64,000 nt of DNA from Hemileia vastatrix (lineage: Eukaryota; Basidiomycota; Pucciniomycetes; Pucciniales; Zaghouaniaceae), in contig JASXTE010000011.1 of NCBI GenBank assembly GCA_030280995.1, positions 6,331,501 through 6,395,500 on the forward strand, written 5' to 3'. Positions 32,720-45,734 of the stretch are shown one piece after another. Under the pieces are notes generated by a model. It had not been told where the DNA came from, did not search any database, and worked only from the letters and a program-made list of their open reading frames with translations. The position numbers and the translations under genes are program-made. The first letter of the stretch is position 1, and every line of letters starts with the position of its first letter.

Positions 32720-34010
32720 TGTCATCCAGGTTATACCAGGAGCCCAGTAAATGTTATGTTAATTTACTTGAATCAAAAGAGGGCATAAAAATATGCTTAT
32801 TATGTATATAAATTAATATTATATTGCATAATGAAATGATATAAGTATTTTATTAAATATATATAAAATAAGTATTATATTAATTTCAATATTATATAAA
32901 CTCTGTATACATTTAAATTAAGCATAATAAATATTATATTCTATAAATTATGGTGCATTATTATGTATTTAATAAATATGAATAAATAAATAATTAATTA
33001 TAAACATATATTATAATTATAAGTATAAAATTAACTTATAATTTAATTAAATTAATTAATTAAATTTATATATTAAATAAAACCTTACATCTGTTATTAA
33101 AAAATATTATTGGGCAATTTTTTGATCCCTAATTGTGTCATCAAAGTATTAAACCAGTTAAAACACTTATTTAAATATATTATTAACATTTTATTTTAAA
33201 AATTGGTAATCTTGTTATAATAAGTATTTGTTTTAAATTAAATTAATTACTACACTAATAAAATAAAATAAAATAATTAATTATTCATGTTTTATACTAA
33301 ATTAAATCATTACATTATTTTTGACTTTATAAAATAGGTTATTTTTCATGTTTCAGTTAAATTGGTTATTATTTAAAAAAATTATAAGACATGTTTCAAA
33401 TTAATTAAATTATTTTTATGTGTCTCAAACTTATTTAATTACTCACTAAATTTATGGTAACTGTCTGGGTTTAAATTTGTGGATATTTGGGCTCTAACTC
33501 ATGTGCTTTAGTTAATGGTGTCATATTTCCCCTTACACTTACTCAAAATCAGCAATTTGTTATTATATTTTTATTATTGTTTGTATATACTTTATTATGA
33601 CGCTTCAGAGGGCCCCTTTCCTATATATAGGCCTTGGGTAACCCTCTGTAGCCTCACCACTTATTATACACTCACCATTTAACCATATTTTTTAATATAA
33701 TACATTTATTATTATTTTTATTAGTACTACAATTCTAATCTAAATTTTATATAAATATCTAAGGTTACTATAGGTCTGTTAATAATACTAATTGTGAACT
33801 TCACATTGATACATAACTTACAAATTTTAAATATTATATATTGAACCTCCCATTGTGTCACTCCTCAAGCTTTTGTTGTTGCATTTCCTTATTTCTCACT
33901 CTAACTTTCTTAGGCCTTTTAAAATCTAAATTTTTATAAATTCTTTATTTTCCCTTTTCTTCCTATTTATCTTTTTACCTCTTCTTCTTCTTCTAGACAA
34001 CCAGCTTAAA
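32720..34010 (+). repeat. Solo LTR (type B) with target duplication TAATA
   Basis: It starts TGTCATCCAGGTTATACC and ends tctagacaaccagcttaaa. It has the promoter block (gacgcttcagagggcccc, TATA near 33622, ggccttggg). The 5-bp flanks are both TAATA (32715-32719 and 34011-34015). No primer-site region, gag or polypurine tract adjoins it. This is the product of recombination between the two LTRs of a lost B-type element. Confidence 0.9.
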
Positions 34011-35280
34011 TAATACTTCAATTTCAAGTTGTTCAAATATAAATAAATAAAATGGCTCAGGTAAGCACTTATAATTTTTAGAAAAATGAATTATCAGAAT
34101 CAATTCACAACTCAAAATTTCAAACTTATTCTCAAGTAAAAATATATGGCTTAAGGATTTATCAATCATTTATTAGAAATACAATACTTACACTAATAGG
34201 TTAACATTATATTATGGTGCTATCCAATGTAAGAGTATATGATATAAAATCAATATGAAATTTTATTAGAAAAAGAAAATATTTATATTTATAGTAATTT
34301 GAATTATGGAAAATATATAGCAGTATTAATTTATATTTATTAAAATTCATTTAAAAAAGAATATTTCATATCTTCAGTAATTATTTTAACAAAAAATTAG
34401 TTTAATACATTTCTTGTATAAAAATATCAATTTATGTAACAATATTTCTTCCCTTTTAAAAAAAAATCATGGTTATATTTTTAGGCTTCACTTGAGAGTG
34501 TATATATTAATCCAAAAATAGAGGATAATAAGAAGAACCTAAATAATTAGTATTTAAAAAAAATCCATCTTTGAATTTTTTCAAATTAAACACAAGATCT
34601 TCTACCTTTTTATAAATCTTATAATTTGTGAGTCTTGATCTTATTAATTTTCTTAACCTATCATACAGAAAGAAAAGTGATATTGTAATAATATAAAATA
34701 GAATTACAATCAATTTTTATTTAAAATTTTTTCAAAATTATCAATCACCTCTATTTATTTTTGGAACTGCAAATTATTTAATTTATAACTTTTTGATATA
34801 AAAATACTCTTAAGTTTTAAATTAGAAAATCTAATATAAAGTTTTTAAAAGTTAAAATTTTTTCTCATAGTTTAAATTTGATTTGAACAGAGTTTTACAA
34901 CAGATCTTACTGGTATTTCAATCTAATTTCAATAAAAAATATGTAATATATTGATGCTAAAAATTGTATAGTAATTGGAGTTAAAATAGTGTGGTAAAAA
35001 AGAACTTAAGTGCTTTATTTTTTACTGAATTGATAATGTTACATATTTTAAGAAATCTTACTTATTTTATTCTCTCAAATTCATAGTTATTACAGGTTCT
35101 TATTTATGTATGTATGGTAATTATAAAAAAAATATCAAGCAAAAAGTTGAAACATTTAAATGTATTTTTTGTTAAATCTTCATTTGGATACAATAATTCA
35201 ATTCAATGTTTATTTTAGTCTCATTAAATGAGTTAGTAATTAAGTTTAAATTCAAATACATTTATATCATGAAATTAATT
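34011..35280. other. AT-rich region without a recognised gene
   Basis: No element or gene is recognised. A 68-codon minus ORF at 34507-34713 has no supporting motif. Confidence 0.4.
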
Positions 35281-35479
35281 GGGGGTATCAAAGTTAGAAA
35301 TCTTCCATTTCAAAATACCTCTTTTTTCCACCAAATCAACCATGATTATTTTTTTTAAATATGCCATATTGTGCCCCCAAAACACCTCTCTACTGAAATT
35401 TAATGTCAAGCTTGTGTTTTTCTTTTTGTGTTGTGAAATGCCTTTTAAATAATTACAAATTTCTAACTTTGATACCCCC
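35281..35479. mobile_element. MITE-1, copy a (terminal inverted repeats, about 199 bp)
   Basis: GGGGGTATCAAAGTTAGAAAT at the left is mirrored by ATTTCTAACTTTGATACCCCC at the right. The whole unit matches 58947-59143 in opposite orientation, including aaaatacctctttttt, atgattattt, atatgccatattg and ctttttgtg-tgtgaaat. It is non-coding. Flanks are ttaatt and taataa, so the duplication is unclear (TAAT or TTA-like). Confidence 0.85.
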
Positions 35480-35774
35480 TAATAAGAGCATTAATTCAAA
35501 TTTTTAACATAGGTTATGTTTATTTTTAAAAAAATTTATGAAAATGTTCCAAATTTTGTTTATATCTAATTTTTATTTATCAGAAGCATTTTTTAAAATG
35601 ATTTCTATGAAAGTAAAGTAGTATTTTATGGCTCATATCTGTATATTAATAAATTTTCTGTCATAAATTGAAGTCTTTGATTCCATCAGCAAATAAAGCT
35701 GTATTGTTTGTTGATGGACATGTAGTTATAGCAAGACAGTTGAGGTATTGATTATTTTATAAGATAGAAAAGAA

Positions 35775-36650
35775 GTGCTGAAAACTGACAGGGTGTACTC
35801 TGTTTTTTGGCCAAAGAAAAGAGTCAACCTTCTGTTTTTTGCTGCCTCCTTTGACACAATTTATACCTTTCCTCATCTTTTGCTGCTTTTTCATCCCTCT
35901 CAATTTTATTCACATCCCTCCCCTTTCAAAAACAATCCTTATAATCTTGCTTCCCTCTCCACTCCCCCCAAAATATTTTATAATGCTCCTCACCCCCTCC
36001 CTTCCCTCCTTTCCCCATTCACTTTTTACCCAACCCAACCCTTTTTTCTTTCCTCCTCATCCTTCCTAACCCCTTTCAAATGACTTCATACTCCAAAGAA
36101 TCCCTGTTTCATCATTTCTATTCCTTTTATTAACTCTTCAACCACATAATACCCCTTTTGTATCACATTCCAATCCTCTTGCTTGCATATGCACTTTTTT
36201 TACTCCATACCCAAACCATTTCTTCACCACCACAATCAAGCCTTTTTTAGTCTTACCCCACCCCTTTTGCTTTTGAAATAACTCTTTTTACTTCCTATAG
36301 AGTAAAACAGATGGAAAGGAGAGAAAAAAAAGTGAGTTTAAGTTAGATAGGATAGAGAGGGAGGTAGAGGGTATCAAAATGGGTAGAGTGTAGGTGAGAT
36401 AGGATAAAGAGGGGTCAAGAAAGGGGAAAATAGGGTAGAAGAGGGGAGAGGAATGGGGAGAAAAAATATGAATTTAAAAGAGGGGGGAGGTTCTGGATGA
36501 TGGGGGCATGGGATGCATAAGAGCATAAAATAAAGTGATGAGAAGAATAATATCAAAAAACATAAAATAATATAAATATATACTAAATTATAAGGAATGG
36601 AAAGTGAAATGGTGTGAAAAAAAAGAAACCTATCATTGTTGCACACTTTT
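35775..36650. other. Pyrimidine-rich tract followed by a purine-rich tract
   Basis: The plus strand is strongly C/T-rich from about 35820 to 36290 (e.g. cccctcccttccctcctttc), then switches to A/G-rich from about 36300 to 36500 (e.g. gaggggagaggaatggggag). Overlapping ORFs in this stretch consist of P, S, F and L and are composition artefacts. The two halves resemble one another in composition in inverted orientation, but no long exact inverted repeat is visible. Confidence 0.6.
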
Positions 36651-36756
36651 TCATAGCCATATTTATTTTTCCCATAAATATTAGACACTTACTTATTTGA
36701 TATAATGAAAATAATGGAAAGTTATTTTTTTCAAAAAATAGTACCCATATATTTTT

Positions 36757-37485
36757 TGTTAGAAGGCCCTTTTGGTCTAGAAGGTTTTAATGGTGGTCCA
36801 ACAGCAGTGAAAAGTGGAAAAACTCAATATTTCAAGGGAGGTAAATAATTTTTATCTTTTATAGTTTATTACTCAAGTTAAAGGTAAAAAGATATTATTA
36901 TTATTACTTGTAAGGATTAAAATTATTCAATTATAAATACTAATACATAAATATTAGTAATGGAAAGGGATGATTGTATATAATAAATTGTAATAAAGAA
37001 AGGAATGAGGAAAAAACAACATGATTGGGAGGCCTTATATAGGCAAAAAGGGGAGAAACCACAAAGTTAAAAAAATCAATATACAGGAGAATGAGAGAAT
37101 AGAAAATTTCAAAATAAGATATTGCAAATATAAAGATTTTTTTATATAGAATGTATCAAAATAAAGTATTTACTGTATATATCAAATTATTTGATCTATT
37201 TCAAAGTTCCTGTAAATTCCACCTTTAAATAAAATAATTTGGATTTAATACTTAGTATTAATATATTTTTATTTCACCACTAGACTTTAATGAGGAAGTT
37301 TTCAGGGGAAAAAGTATAAGGGACATTTAAAATTAAATATTTACTTGATTTTTACTTATTCCAATTAGTTAAATTATTTTAAGTAAGCTATAAAGTAAAT
37401 ATAATTAGTAAAACAAGAAATAAGGTATGGCTTCATCCTAGTAAATAATTAATTATTTTGGGTAAGTCTAGTGGCCTGGCTGACA
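36757..37485 (-). repeat. 3' LTR of element H (type C)
   Basis: Plus-strand ends are TGTTAGAAGGCCC and gtggcctggctgaca. The TATA block (ccttatataggc) is near 37032. A polypurine tract (minus agagtgaaggag) lies at 37486-37497. Confidence 0.85.
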
Positions 37486-37497
37486 CTCCTTCACTCT

Positions 37498-39625
37498 AAA
37501 AAAACAAAAAATAAATAGTGCTACAATTTTTTCTTTTTATATTTCTTTAGTAGAGCAGGAAGGTTAGATATCTGTTTCGCAGGTATCTAAGAATCATATT
37601 CAGAAGATTTATTCTTGAATCTCAATAAGTATTCAGTACATTTTTCAGCAGTGATTATTCTGTCATTTAGAGTCTTATCAATTTCTGCTGTTTCAGTGAT
37701 TTCATTAGGGGTCTTCTTTGGTCTTCCCCTCCTTTTTAAAAATAAATCACTATTTGATGTGTAAGGTTTCAGAAGATATATTAAAAAACAGGATGTTTCC
37801 TGTCATATGAAGAGTTCAGGATAGCTTCAACTGCATTATAACCAAAAATTCTTCTGACAAACAATGGACCTACAAATTTTTCTTTTAATTTGCTATCACC
37901 TTTTAAATTGAAGTTGAAGGTTAAAATAAGTACTTCATCATCCCTATTAAAGGTGTATTCTTTATGGGATTTGTCCCATCTCTTCTTCTCATATTCAAAA
38001 GATTTTTCAATATATTTTTGAACATGACTTCTGCAAAGATGTTTGTTGAATTTGAAGAAAATATTTTACACCAGGATGTAAATCAAATATAGGTATTTTA
38101 TTATTGAGAATTTGGGCAGGATTATTTGTAACATTTCCAAGCCAGAGCTAAAAAGGCTTTCTATGAGTAACAGAATAAACAGTGCTATTTTAAGCAAATT
38201 CCAACCCAGGATGTAAGGTGACCCAATCATGAGTGAACCTGTCATTATCTTTATACTCAAGGCCAAAGGGACATACCTTCTTATATTGTCCTCTAATGTC
38301 TGAATCATTCTCTCAGGTATTTCATCAGTTTGAGGATGATGAGAGGTTGAAAGCTTCAGATAACGACCACAAACATCCATCAGAGACATCTAAAATTCAG
38401 AAGTAAATTTAGGATCTCTATCAAAATTATGGCTTTTAGGAAACCAGAAGTGTTAAAAATATGAGACAACTACAAGAAGGCTATTTCCTTAGTGGAAACA
38501 TCTTTGTGATTTGGAATAAATTTACACATTTTTGTAAATCTATCAACTATAACCAAGCAAGAGTTACAACTGGCTTTCCCAGCTATGGGTAATCTTTTTA
38601 CACAATCCATGTTTATTATTTGCCATGGTGCATCAGGAGATTCAATATTTTGCATCAATCCAGCTCTTTTTCCAGTTAATCTTTATGATTTCTGGCAAGA
38701 ATCACAGGATTCACCATATAGTTTAGTGACTTCAGACATGTTAGCCCACCAAGCGGTCTTCTTAATTCTTATCATTGTTTTTTCAGATGATCAAAATGTC
38801 CTGCCAATATGTCATCATGATAAATTTTCAAGATTATTTCTTTCATTGAAGGAGGAATAACAATAATGTTACCCAACTTTCTTCTATAATAGAGGTAGCC
38901 TTCATCAATTGAAAATCTTCTTTTTCCAAAGCAATTTGGTACTTTGGCGGGAGTGTTTTAATTAATTATTTTATTGAAGCATTCATTGGATCATTTAATA
39001 TAGTACAAAACTTTTTTAAGTTAGTGTCTTTATCATATGAATCCAGAATAAGCTGTAATAGCTCTTCCTCAATATCAACCACATATATCCCATAAATGTT
39101 AACTATTTCATATTTAAGATCATATAAAGTATTAGAGTCATCATTTGGCAAAGGTAACCTTCATAACATATCCACATTTGAAAGAACAATTCCAGACCTA
39201 TGAATTATTTTCATCCTCACTCTGTATTCCTGAAAAGCTAGCTGCCATCTGAGCATATGTCTGTTAGGTGTCTTCAAGTTCAAGAGGGATTTTGCTGTAC
39301 TGAAGTCAGTTAAAAGCTTAAATTTTGGGTCATTCAGATAATAATTTAGCTTCTCTAGAACCCACACTACTGCTAAACACTTCAGTTAAGTGGCACCATA
39401 TTTCACTTCACTATTTCTCAAGCTTCTTGAAATATAACAAACTACTACTTCAGATAGTTTTTCACTCATAACTTGTTTTTGATGGAGATCAGCACCAAGG
39501 CCAATAAAAATGGAATCAGTGTATAAAAAAGTGGTTGATGAAAGTCAGGAAAAGAAAGAATTGGTGTTGACATCAAACAATTTTTCATAGTGTCAAAAGA
39601 TCTTTGTCTTTCACTTTTCTAGAAA
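37498..39625 (-). pseudogene. Element H RNase H, integrase and chromodomain
   Basis: RNase H and connection domain 39160-39625 (LTDFSTAKSLLNLKTPNRHM). Integrase zinc finger 38660-38860. Core 38066-38658, with IVDRFTKM, a damaged RDPKF site (deletion near 38420) and ERMIQTLED. GPF-like sequence near 37860. Chromodomain-like end 37520-37720. At least six breaks are visible, for example near 38459, 38230-38290, 38860 and 39385. Confidence 0.8.
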
Positions 39626-40960
39626 AAATACACATCTTTCCTAGTTAATTAAGTTAGGCGTAATGCTATGACCTGATAATTTTTATTATACTGTTTATAT
39701 TATTCACACATTCCCAAAAAACTTTGGAGCTCTCTAACTGTGGTAGGAGCTTTTACCTGTTGTATGACTGCCACTTTTTTCTGGTCAACACATATCTGTG
39801 AGCCTGAGACAGGATGACCAAGCACTTCCAAAGAATTAAAATCAAATTTGAATTTTTTAAAGCAAGTTTCATATTTATATCATCCATCATATGCAACACT
39901 TTACACAGGTTGTTAAGATGGTCCTCAAATACCTTATAGAATATGATGATATCATCAATGTAAACTATTAGCCTTCCTTAAATTATTTCTTGATGGAATG
40001 TTTTATCCATAACCTTTTGAAAACTTAAGGGGCATTTTTTTAGGACAAATAGCATCCTAACATACTTATAAATACCCATATGAGTAGCAATCATCATAAA
40101 ATTCCTGTATTTCTTCTAAACAGGTACCTGGTGATATTCTTTATTACAGTTGATATATTTAGCACCTTGTAGGGTAGCATTTATAGAGCTTATTCTGGGT
40201 AAAGGATAGATTTTATTGACAGTATAAGTATTTAATACTCTATAATCACCACATATCCTGACTTTATCTTTCTCATAAGAAACTAGGACAGGTGAGATAA
40301 CACAATGTTTATGGGTTTCAACTACATTTTCAATAATAATCATTTTTAAGAAGGGTAGAGATATTGTCTTCAATATATTTTCTCTTTGTTGGAAAAGCAG
40401 GATAAGGCTTCTTCTTTAAACTAGGTGGTATTTCAGTTAATGGGTAAGATAATAAAAACCTCATCTCTTCTTTCACCAACCCTAATTCATGTGACCCATG
40501 AGCAAAGGCCATAGGAAGGAATTTTATCAACTGAATGATGGAATCTATTTCCACGCTAGAAAGTTGTTTTCCAAAAGATTCTGTATCAATTTCAGACAGA
40601 AGAGCAGGCATTTCTTTTGTAGATCTTACTTTATATTGAAATACAGAATGACATGTGTTCAATCCAGGTGTTAATATTTTTTTGGGGGAGGAAATTTTTA
40701 TTTTTCTCATCCCATTCAACCCCAATTTGAAAAATTGGTTTGAGGGATCTAATTTAATGCCATATTTGGTTAAAATATTATTTCCCACAATGAACCAGCA
40801 ACTTAAGTTATCATTTTTCATAACTACAAAGTCACATGTAGCTCTTACAAAGCCATGGTTTTATTTAAAAAATACCATAGCTTTGTATTAACCAATAGGG
40901 GAAAAAAAGAGCCATAACCACTCCAATTTTAAGAATTGATAGGCATAAGTTTTGATTTAT
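39626..40960 (-). pseudogene. Element H reverse transcriptase and pre-RT linker
   Basis: The linker 40330-40821 is open (MAFAHGSHELGLVKEEM). RT has SPVLVSYEKDKVRICGDYR (about 40240-40300) and a damaged LDGNKGYHQ block with a deletion (ISSINATLQGAKYINCNKEY near 40140-40190). The YIDD region is near 39945-39975. Stops occur at about 40115, 39985 and 39700. Non-functional. Confidence 0.82.
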
Positions 40961-40984
40961 AATTCTGATCCACTGAAGTAAGTT

Positions 40985-41060
40985 CTTTTTCAGATACCAC
41001 ACCTCCTCCAGCTCCAGAATCTAAATCAACCTCAATGTTCTTTCCATTAATCAAGACTGG
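40985..41060 (-). pseudogene. Element H protease active-site segment
   Basis: On the minus strand the motif LDSGAGGGVVSE is intact here, unlike the copies in E and F. The surrounding frame is interrupted on both sides. Confidence 0.72.
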
Positions 41061-41149
41061 TGTCTTGAGAGGGGTAATTATTATATAGCTGTGTTCGAGA
41101 TTTCTTATGATCTCAGCATCTTTAACTGTATATAAATCATTATTCTCAA

Positions 41150-43536
41150 TTTCAATATTATTCAGATAATGAATATCTTTTTCCAGTATTAAAATTTCAT
41201 GGTGAGATTCATGAGAAAGAATGCTGGCACAATCACTTAAAGTATCATTAAGTGAAACTGTGTCATCAGCAGTTTACTTTGTTTTTCAACAATGATAATT
41301 TTCTTGTCACAAACATTGCTTTCTGCCAAGGATTTCTGAATTTAAAGCAAGGGTTTTTTGAATACTTTTTAGGAGAAACAGGGGAAAAAGGTTTACAAAC
41401 TTTTTCAGGAGGTTTCAGTTGGTAATTAGAGGTCTTCTTCAATGAAGGTCTAGGAGTGAACCTTCTAGAATCATACTTTTTACTTAAACCAACCTCATTA
41501 CAAGTATTGATAAGAAAATAAGGTTCCCTTGAGAGCTTAGTCCTAGAAACTATTAAGTCTCTCAGAGACACAGTCAATTTATAAACAATCCTGTCCTTCC
41601 ATAATTCAAAGTCCACATTTGGATCCATTGCTCTCAGAATCTTTACTAGTTTCATAAGGAACTCAATAGTTTTTACCATAGAAGAAGAGATATATCTGGC
41701 TTCCTCATACTGCCTTTGTTGGGATAACCTAAACTTTGAACCACCAAACGTTTCTTTAATCAATTTCTTCCCATCCTCACAGGATTAGTCATTTTTATCT
41801 AAAAGGACAGATTAATACCACATCAGGGAAACATTGGGAAAAAAAGAAATCAATTTATACACAATTTCTTAATCTGGAAGTTTATAAGAATTCTTAAGTT
41901 TATCAATTCTTCAAATGAATTTCTTCCAATCAGAGGAAGAATCACCCTAAAATATTTGGCATTGGTCAAGTTTTGTATAATTCTTTTAATTTGAGGCAAT
42001 TTCCATGTTACAAACTTTTTCATTTTTGAGAAGAAGTTGTAATTTCTCTAACTGAGCAGTAATCTCATTGTTTAACCCTTCTGTAGATGAACAAGGTGCT
42101 TCATCATTTTTTGATGAAAACTCAGGAATATCTACAGGCATTTCTTGCACTAATTTTACTTTATATGATCTAGGAACAGGTACAAATGGAGTATCTTGTG
42201 CAACAGGTTCTTTCAAAGAAGTGGAAGAATACTTTTGTTAATTTAACAATGAGTTCAAATGCTCTTTTATGTTTCTTATTCCAGTTTTCACTCTTGGAAT
42301 ACTGAATGTTGTCTCATTGATATTTGAAAAAGATAATTGATTCTTGTTTTTCAGCAATGAGCAATGGTCACTTAATCTATTCAATTTCAACTTATGTTTC
42401 TCTAGTTCCTGGAAACACATAGACACAGATTCTTTTAATTTAGAAAAATCATTTTTGATATTTTGCCACAAAGCAATTTTCTTCTCATGAGTTACTTGTA
42501 ATGGTACAAATAATCATAAGCTCTCTGAAATTCACTTCTCACTTCTTGGTAACCTTTTCAATTAACATACTATTGAATTTTTGTGTTAATTGGAGGTTTT
42601 TCATTATATGATTTTGTTTGGTAATAATATCTCTCAAATATTAATCATTAATAGTAGCTACATCAGGAGTATTTCTCAATAGGGAAACAGAGTAATTTTC
42701 CAGAATTTCATAAACTTCAGGATCAATTTTTTCATCTATAATAGCCATATCAGGATTTATTATTGAAGTATCAATTAATACTAAAGGAATAGTTACATCA
42801 GAATATTGAGTAATATGCCTACTAGAGCCAGCCTCTACTGGCCTCAAGGTATCATCTCCCCATCCAGAATTACCTGAAGGAACTGAATCAGTATCAAGAA
42901 AGGGCACTTGGGACTTAATAGAGGGGCTTATTATGGTTTTGGAAAAATTTGGAGTTGATTTTTATTCCTTTTTCTTCCTCCTTGGTAGGGATGAGGAGGG
43001 GTTGGTTTGAATTTTTTGGGTCTGAAGGGACTTGCCTGAGTTCCTTGTTGCAGTCGTTGAGCTTGGAGGGAGTCCCACTGAGTATTGAGCCAGTCCCACT
43101 GCCATTTTGACACTTCTACATTTTCCTGTTGATGAGGAGGCACTTGTGGAGGGGTTTTCGCTGCTGGATGAGGTTTCCTATTCTCTTGGAGAAAAGTATC
43201 TACATTTTTTAGCTTTTCTTCTAGCAACTTTAACTTTTTTTTAACCTGAGGTTCTCTGATTTCAACTCCTTGATGTGAGTTGACATGTTGTTTACTTTCT
43301 GCTGCAAGGGCATCTTTTTTATTTTGAAACCTTTTGGAAGCTCTTTTGGGGGGATCACTGGGGGCTTTGAGTGCAGGGAAGTCTTCTCTATTTTAATTTC
43401 TACTTTCTGCATCTCTATATAGTGTTTGGTCCAAAAATTGATTAATTTTAGCAGTCAAAGAAGAATTTACAGAAGTATCATCATAATCAGTTGAGTCCAA
43501 TTACTCTTCACAAGCAGAAGCACTTAGATCAATCAT
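41150..43536 (-). pseudogene. Element H gag (intron-containing)
   Basis: Exon 1 is 43471-43536 (MIDLSASACEE, then a stop). A 64-bp intron follows (43407-43470, GTAAAT...ATGCAG; the 5' site has drifted from GTAAGT). Exon 2 runs 42928-43406 with a coiled coil (VNNMSTHIKELKSENLRLK) and a Pro/Gln-rich region with VSKWQWDWL. The middle part is 42641-42907 and 42238-42471, then the capsid region (about 41490-41960). The zinc knuckle near 41300-41350 has lost cysteines (CFKF). Frame changes occur between all parts. Confidence 0.75.
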
Positions 43537-44502
43537 TGCTTTTATAGCTTGAACTGAGAGAAATGAAATATTAATATTTCATCAGTTATTATTTAGCTTG
43601 TGCAAGAAAAAATAAAAGATAGAAAAATAACTTTGAGTATATGATCAATTTTCAGTATTATTAACCAAATTAAATAATGAAAATATAATGCTTATCAGGA
43701 GAAAAATCAACCAAAATAAATATTACAATTTTTTAATTGATCAAGTTAATCAATAGATTGATATTTTATTAGCAGGATGTAAATATATTAATTAAATAAT
43801 AAAATAATTTATCAATTATAAGGACAAAAGAGTCAACTGGAATAGTTAACACAATTCTTAATTTTTAACTAATTTATATATTGATATATTATTATCAGGA
43901 CTAAGAGTCAACTGAAAATTCAATTGCAAGGACTTAATGTTAAATGAAATAATTTAATACAATTAATTAATTAATTTATATATTTATTATTTTAATACCA
44001 GTACTAATTGTCAACTGAAGCAATAAAATAATATTTTAATTATCAGGACAAAAATTTCAACTGAAATAATTAAAAAAATATACATTATATAATTAATTTG
44101 ATTTATATTACTTCTAGGACTAAGAACAAAATTGCTCTTTCTTGGTCAACTAGGAAAAAAAATTATATGCCAGACACCTCCCCCTGTAATGTGAGCAATT
44201 TGATGCCACTGCAGAGTGCTGAGTAAAAAGATACTCGTGAAATATGAAATATGCAGAGTGAGATCAACAGATAGCAACCGTTATAGTTGCTAAAAGTATA
44301 TAGGACAATTTCCACTATATAAACCTTAAATTCGGGGAAAGTTTTGATTCCCAGTCACAGAGAAAAAGGTATGTTACATGCCTTTTGAAGTTCATCATTT
44401 TTGTTTGTTCACAAAGCCTAATTGGTCCTCATAGTCAATGGTCCTACAGTTGCCAGTGTCAAGGTATTAGTGCATTGGCAAGGATTTGGAAAGTCTCCCA
44501 AG
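43537..44502 (-). other. Element H leader with repeat array and primer-site region
   Basis: A sparse array of caggac-taa-gtcaactg units lies at 43690-44075. The primer-site region on the minus strand is cttgggagactttcc (about 44488-44502). The array is more decayed than in C1 and D. Confidence 0.68.
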
Positions 44503-45215
44503 TGTTAGAAGGTATTAATGGTGGTTCAACAGTGGTGAAAAGTGGAAAAACTCAAGATTTCAAGGGAGGTACGTAATTTTTATCTTTTATAGTTTATTAC
44601 TCAGGTTAAAGGTAAAAAGATATTGTTATTATTACTCGTAAGTATTAGAACTATGCAGTTGTAAATACTAAAAAAGTAATAGTAGTACTGGAAAGGTTGA
44701 TTGTATATAATAAATTGTAATTAAGTAAGGAATGAGGAAAAAACAACCAGATTTGGAGGCCTTATATAGGCAAAAAGGAGAGAAACCATGGAGTTAAAAG
44801 AATATATATACAGTAGAATGAGAGAAAAGAAAATTCCAAAATAAGATATTGTAAATATTAAGATTTTTCTATAAAGAATGTATCAATAAAATTTATTTAC
44901 TGTATATATCAAATTATTTGATTTATTTTAAAGTTACTGTAAATGTCACCTTTAAATAAAATAATTTGGATTTAATACTTAGTATTAATATATTTTTATT
45001 TCACCTCTAGACTTCCATGAGGACATTTTAGGGGGATAAAAATATGAGGGACATTTAAAATTAAATATTTACTTGATTTTAACTTATTCCAATTAGTTGA
45101 ATTATTTTAAGTAAGTTATAAAGCAAATATAATTAATAGAATAAGAAATAAGGTGTTGGTTCATCCTAGTAGATAATCAATTATATACTGTGTAAGTCTA
45201 TTAGCCTGGATGTAA
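44503..45215 (-). repeat. 5' LTR of element H (type C)
   Basis: Plus-strand ends are TGTTAGAAGGTATTAATGG and ttagcctggatgtaa. A TATA box (minus tatataag) is at 44761-44768. It matches 36757-37485 along its length, including agtggaaaaactcaa-atttcaagggaggta. Confidence 0.87.
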
Positions 45216-45734
45216 ATTTTATTGATTGTGAATTATTGATTATAATAAATTTTATAACTTATAAATTTAACTGAATCTGTTTTTAATTCATATTAAAAAA
45301 TTGTGCATCTGCCACAAATACTTTCAATCTTTAAAAATTTTCAAGAATATCTATTTATAAAATAAGAACAAATATGTTTTTTTTAATTTTACTGTTAAAA
45401 ATGTGATTAACATTATCAATTCAATATTTTTTTCTTGGATAATTTCTATATATAATTTCAGCTAAAAAAAATTATAAGAATATTCAAAATTTTTCTTAGT
45501 TCAATTGATATGAGAATCTCATTGTCTTATAAGTATGATTTTTTTTATATTTTGCATATGCCAGCCTGGTTTGGTGGTGGGGTTCAATTTTTTTCAATAT
45601 TCCTATAAAAATTCCTGTAGTTTAAGCCTCAAGATTATTGTTACCAATGATTTCCTGTGCTTCAATAAATTTCCAAAATATGCTCAAAGTGTTTTCAATG
45701 TAAATTCACCATTTCACTATTATTGTTTCCTCAC
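45216..45734. other. AT-rich flank without a recognised gene
   Basis: No gene is recognised. catatgccagcctggtttggtg near 45555 may be a remnant of an LTR start (gccagcctgg), but the match is too short to call. Confidence 0.35.

Larger units (their letters stand above)
36757..45215 (-). mobile_element. Element H: complete but degenerate minus chromovirus (type C LTRs)
   Basis: It has both LTRs (3' LTR 36757-37485, 5' LTR 44503-45215), primer-site region, leader, gag with intron, protease, RT, RNase H, integrase and chromodomain in order. Flanks ttttt (36752-36756) and atttt (45216-45220) may be a decayed 5-bp target duplication. Stops and frameshifts are spread throughout, and LTRs of 729 and 713 bp differ, so it is an old copy. 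Confidence 0.85.

Noticed and set aside
31926..34713. Minus ORFs of 71 and 68 codons
   Set aside because: Composition (N, K, F, I) and length are as expected by chance in DNA this AT-rich; no motif, splice or context support.
35775..36083. Overlapping ORFs rich in P, S, F and L
   Set aside because: They arise from the pyrimidine-rich strand; two frames are open at once and the peptides are low complexity.
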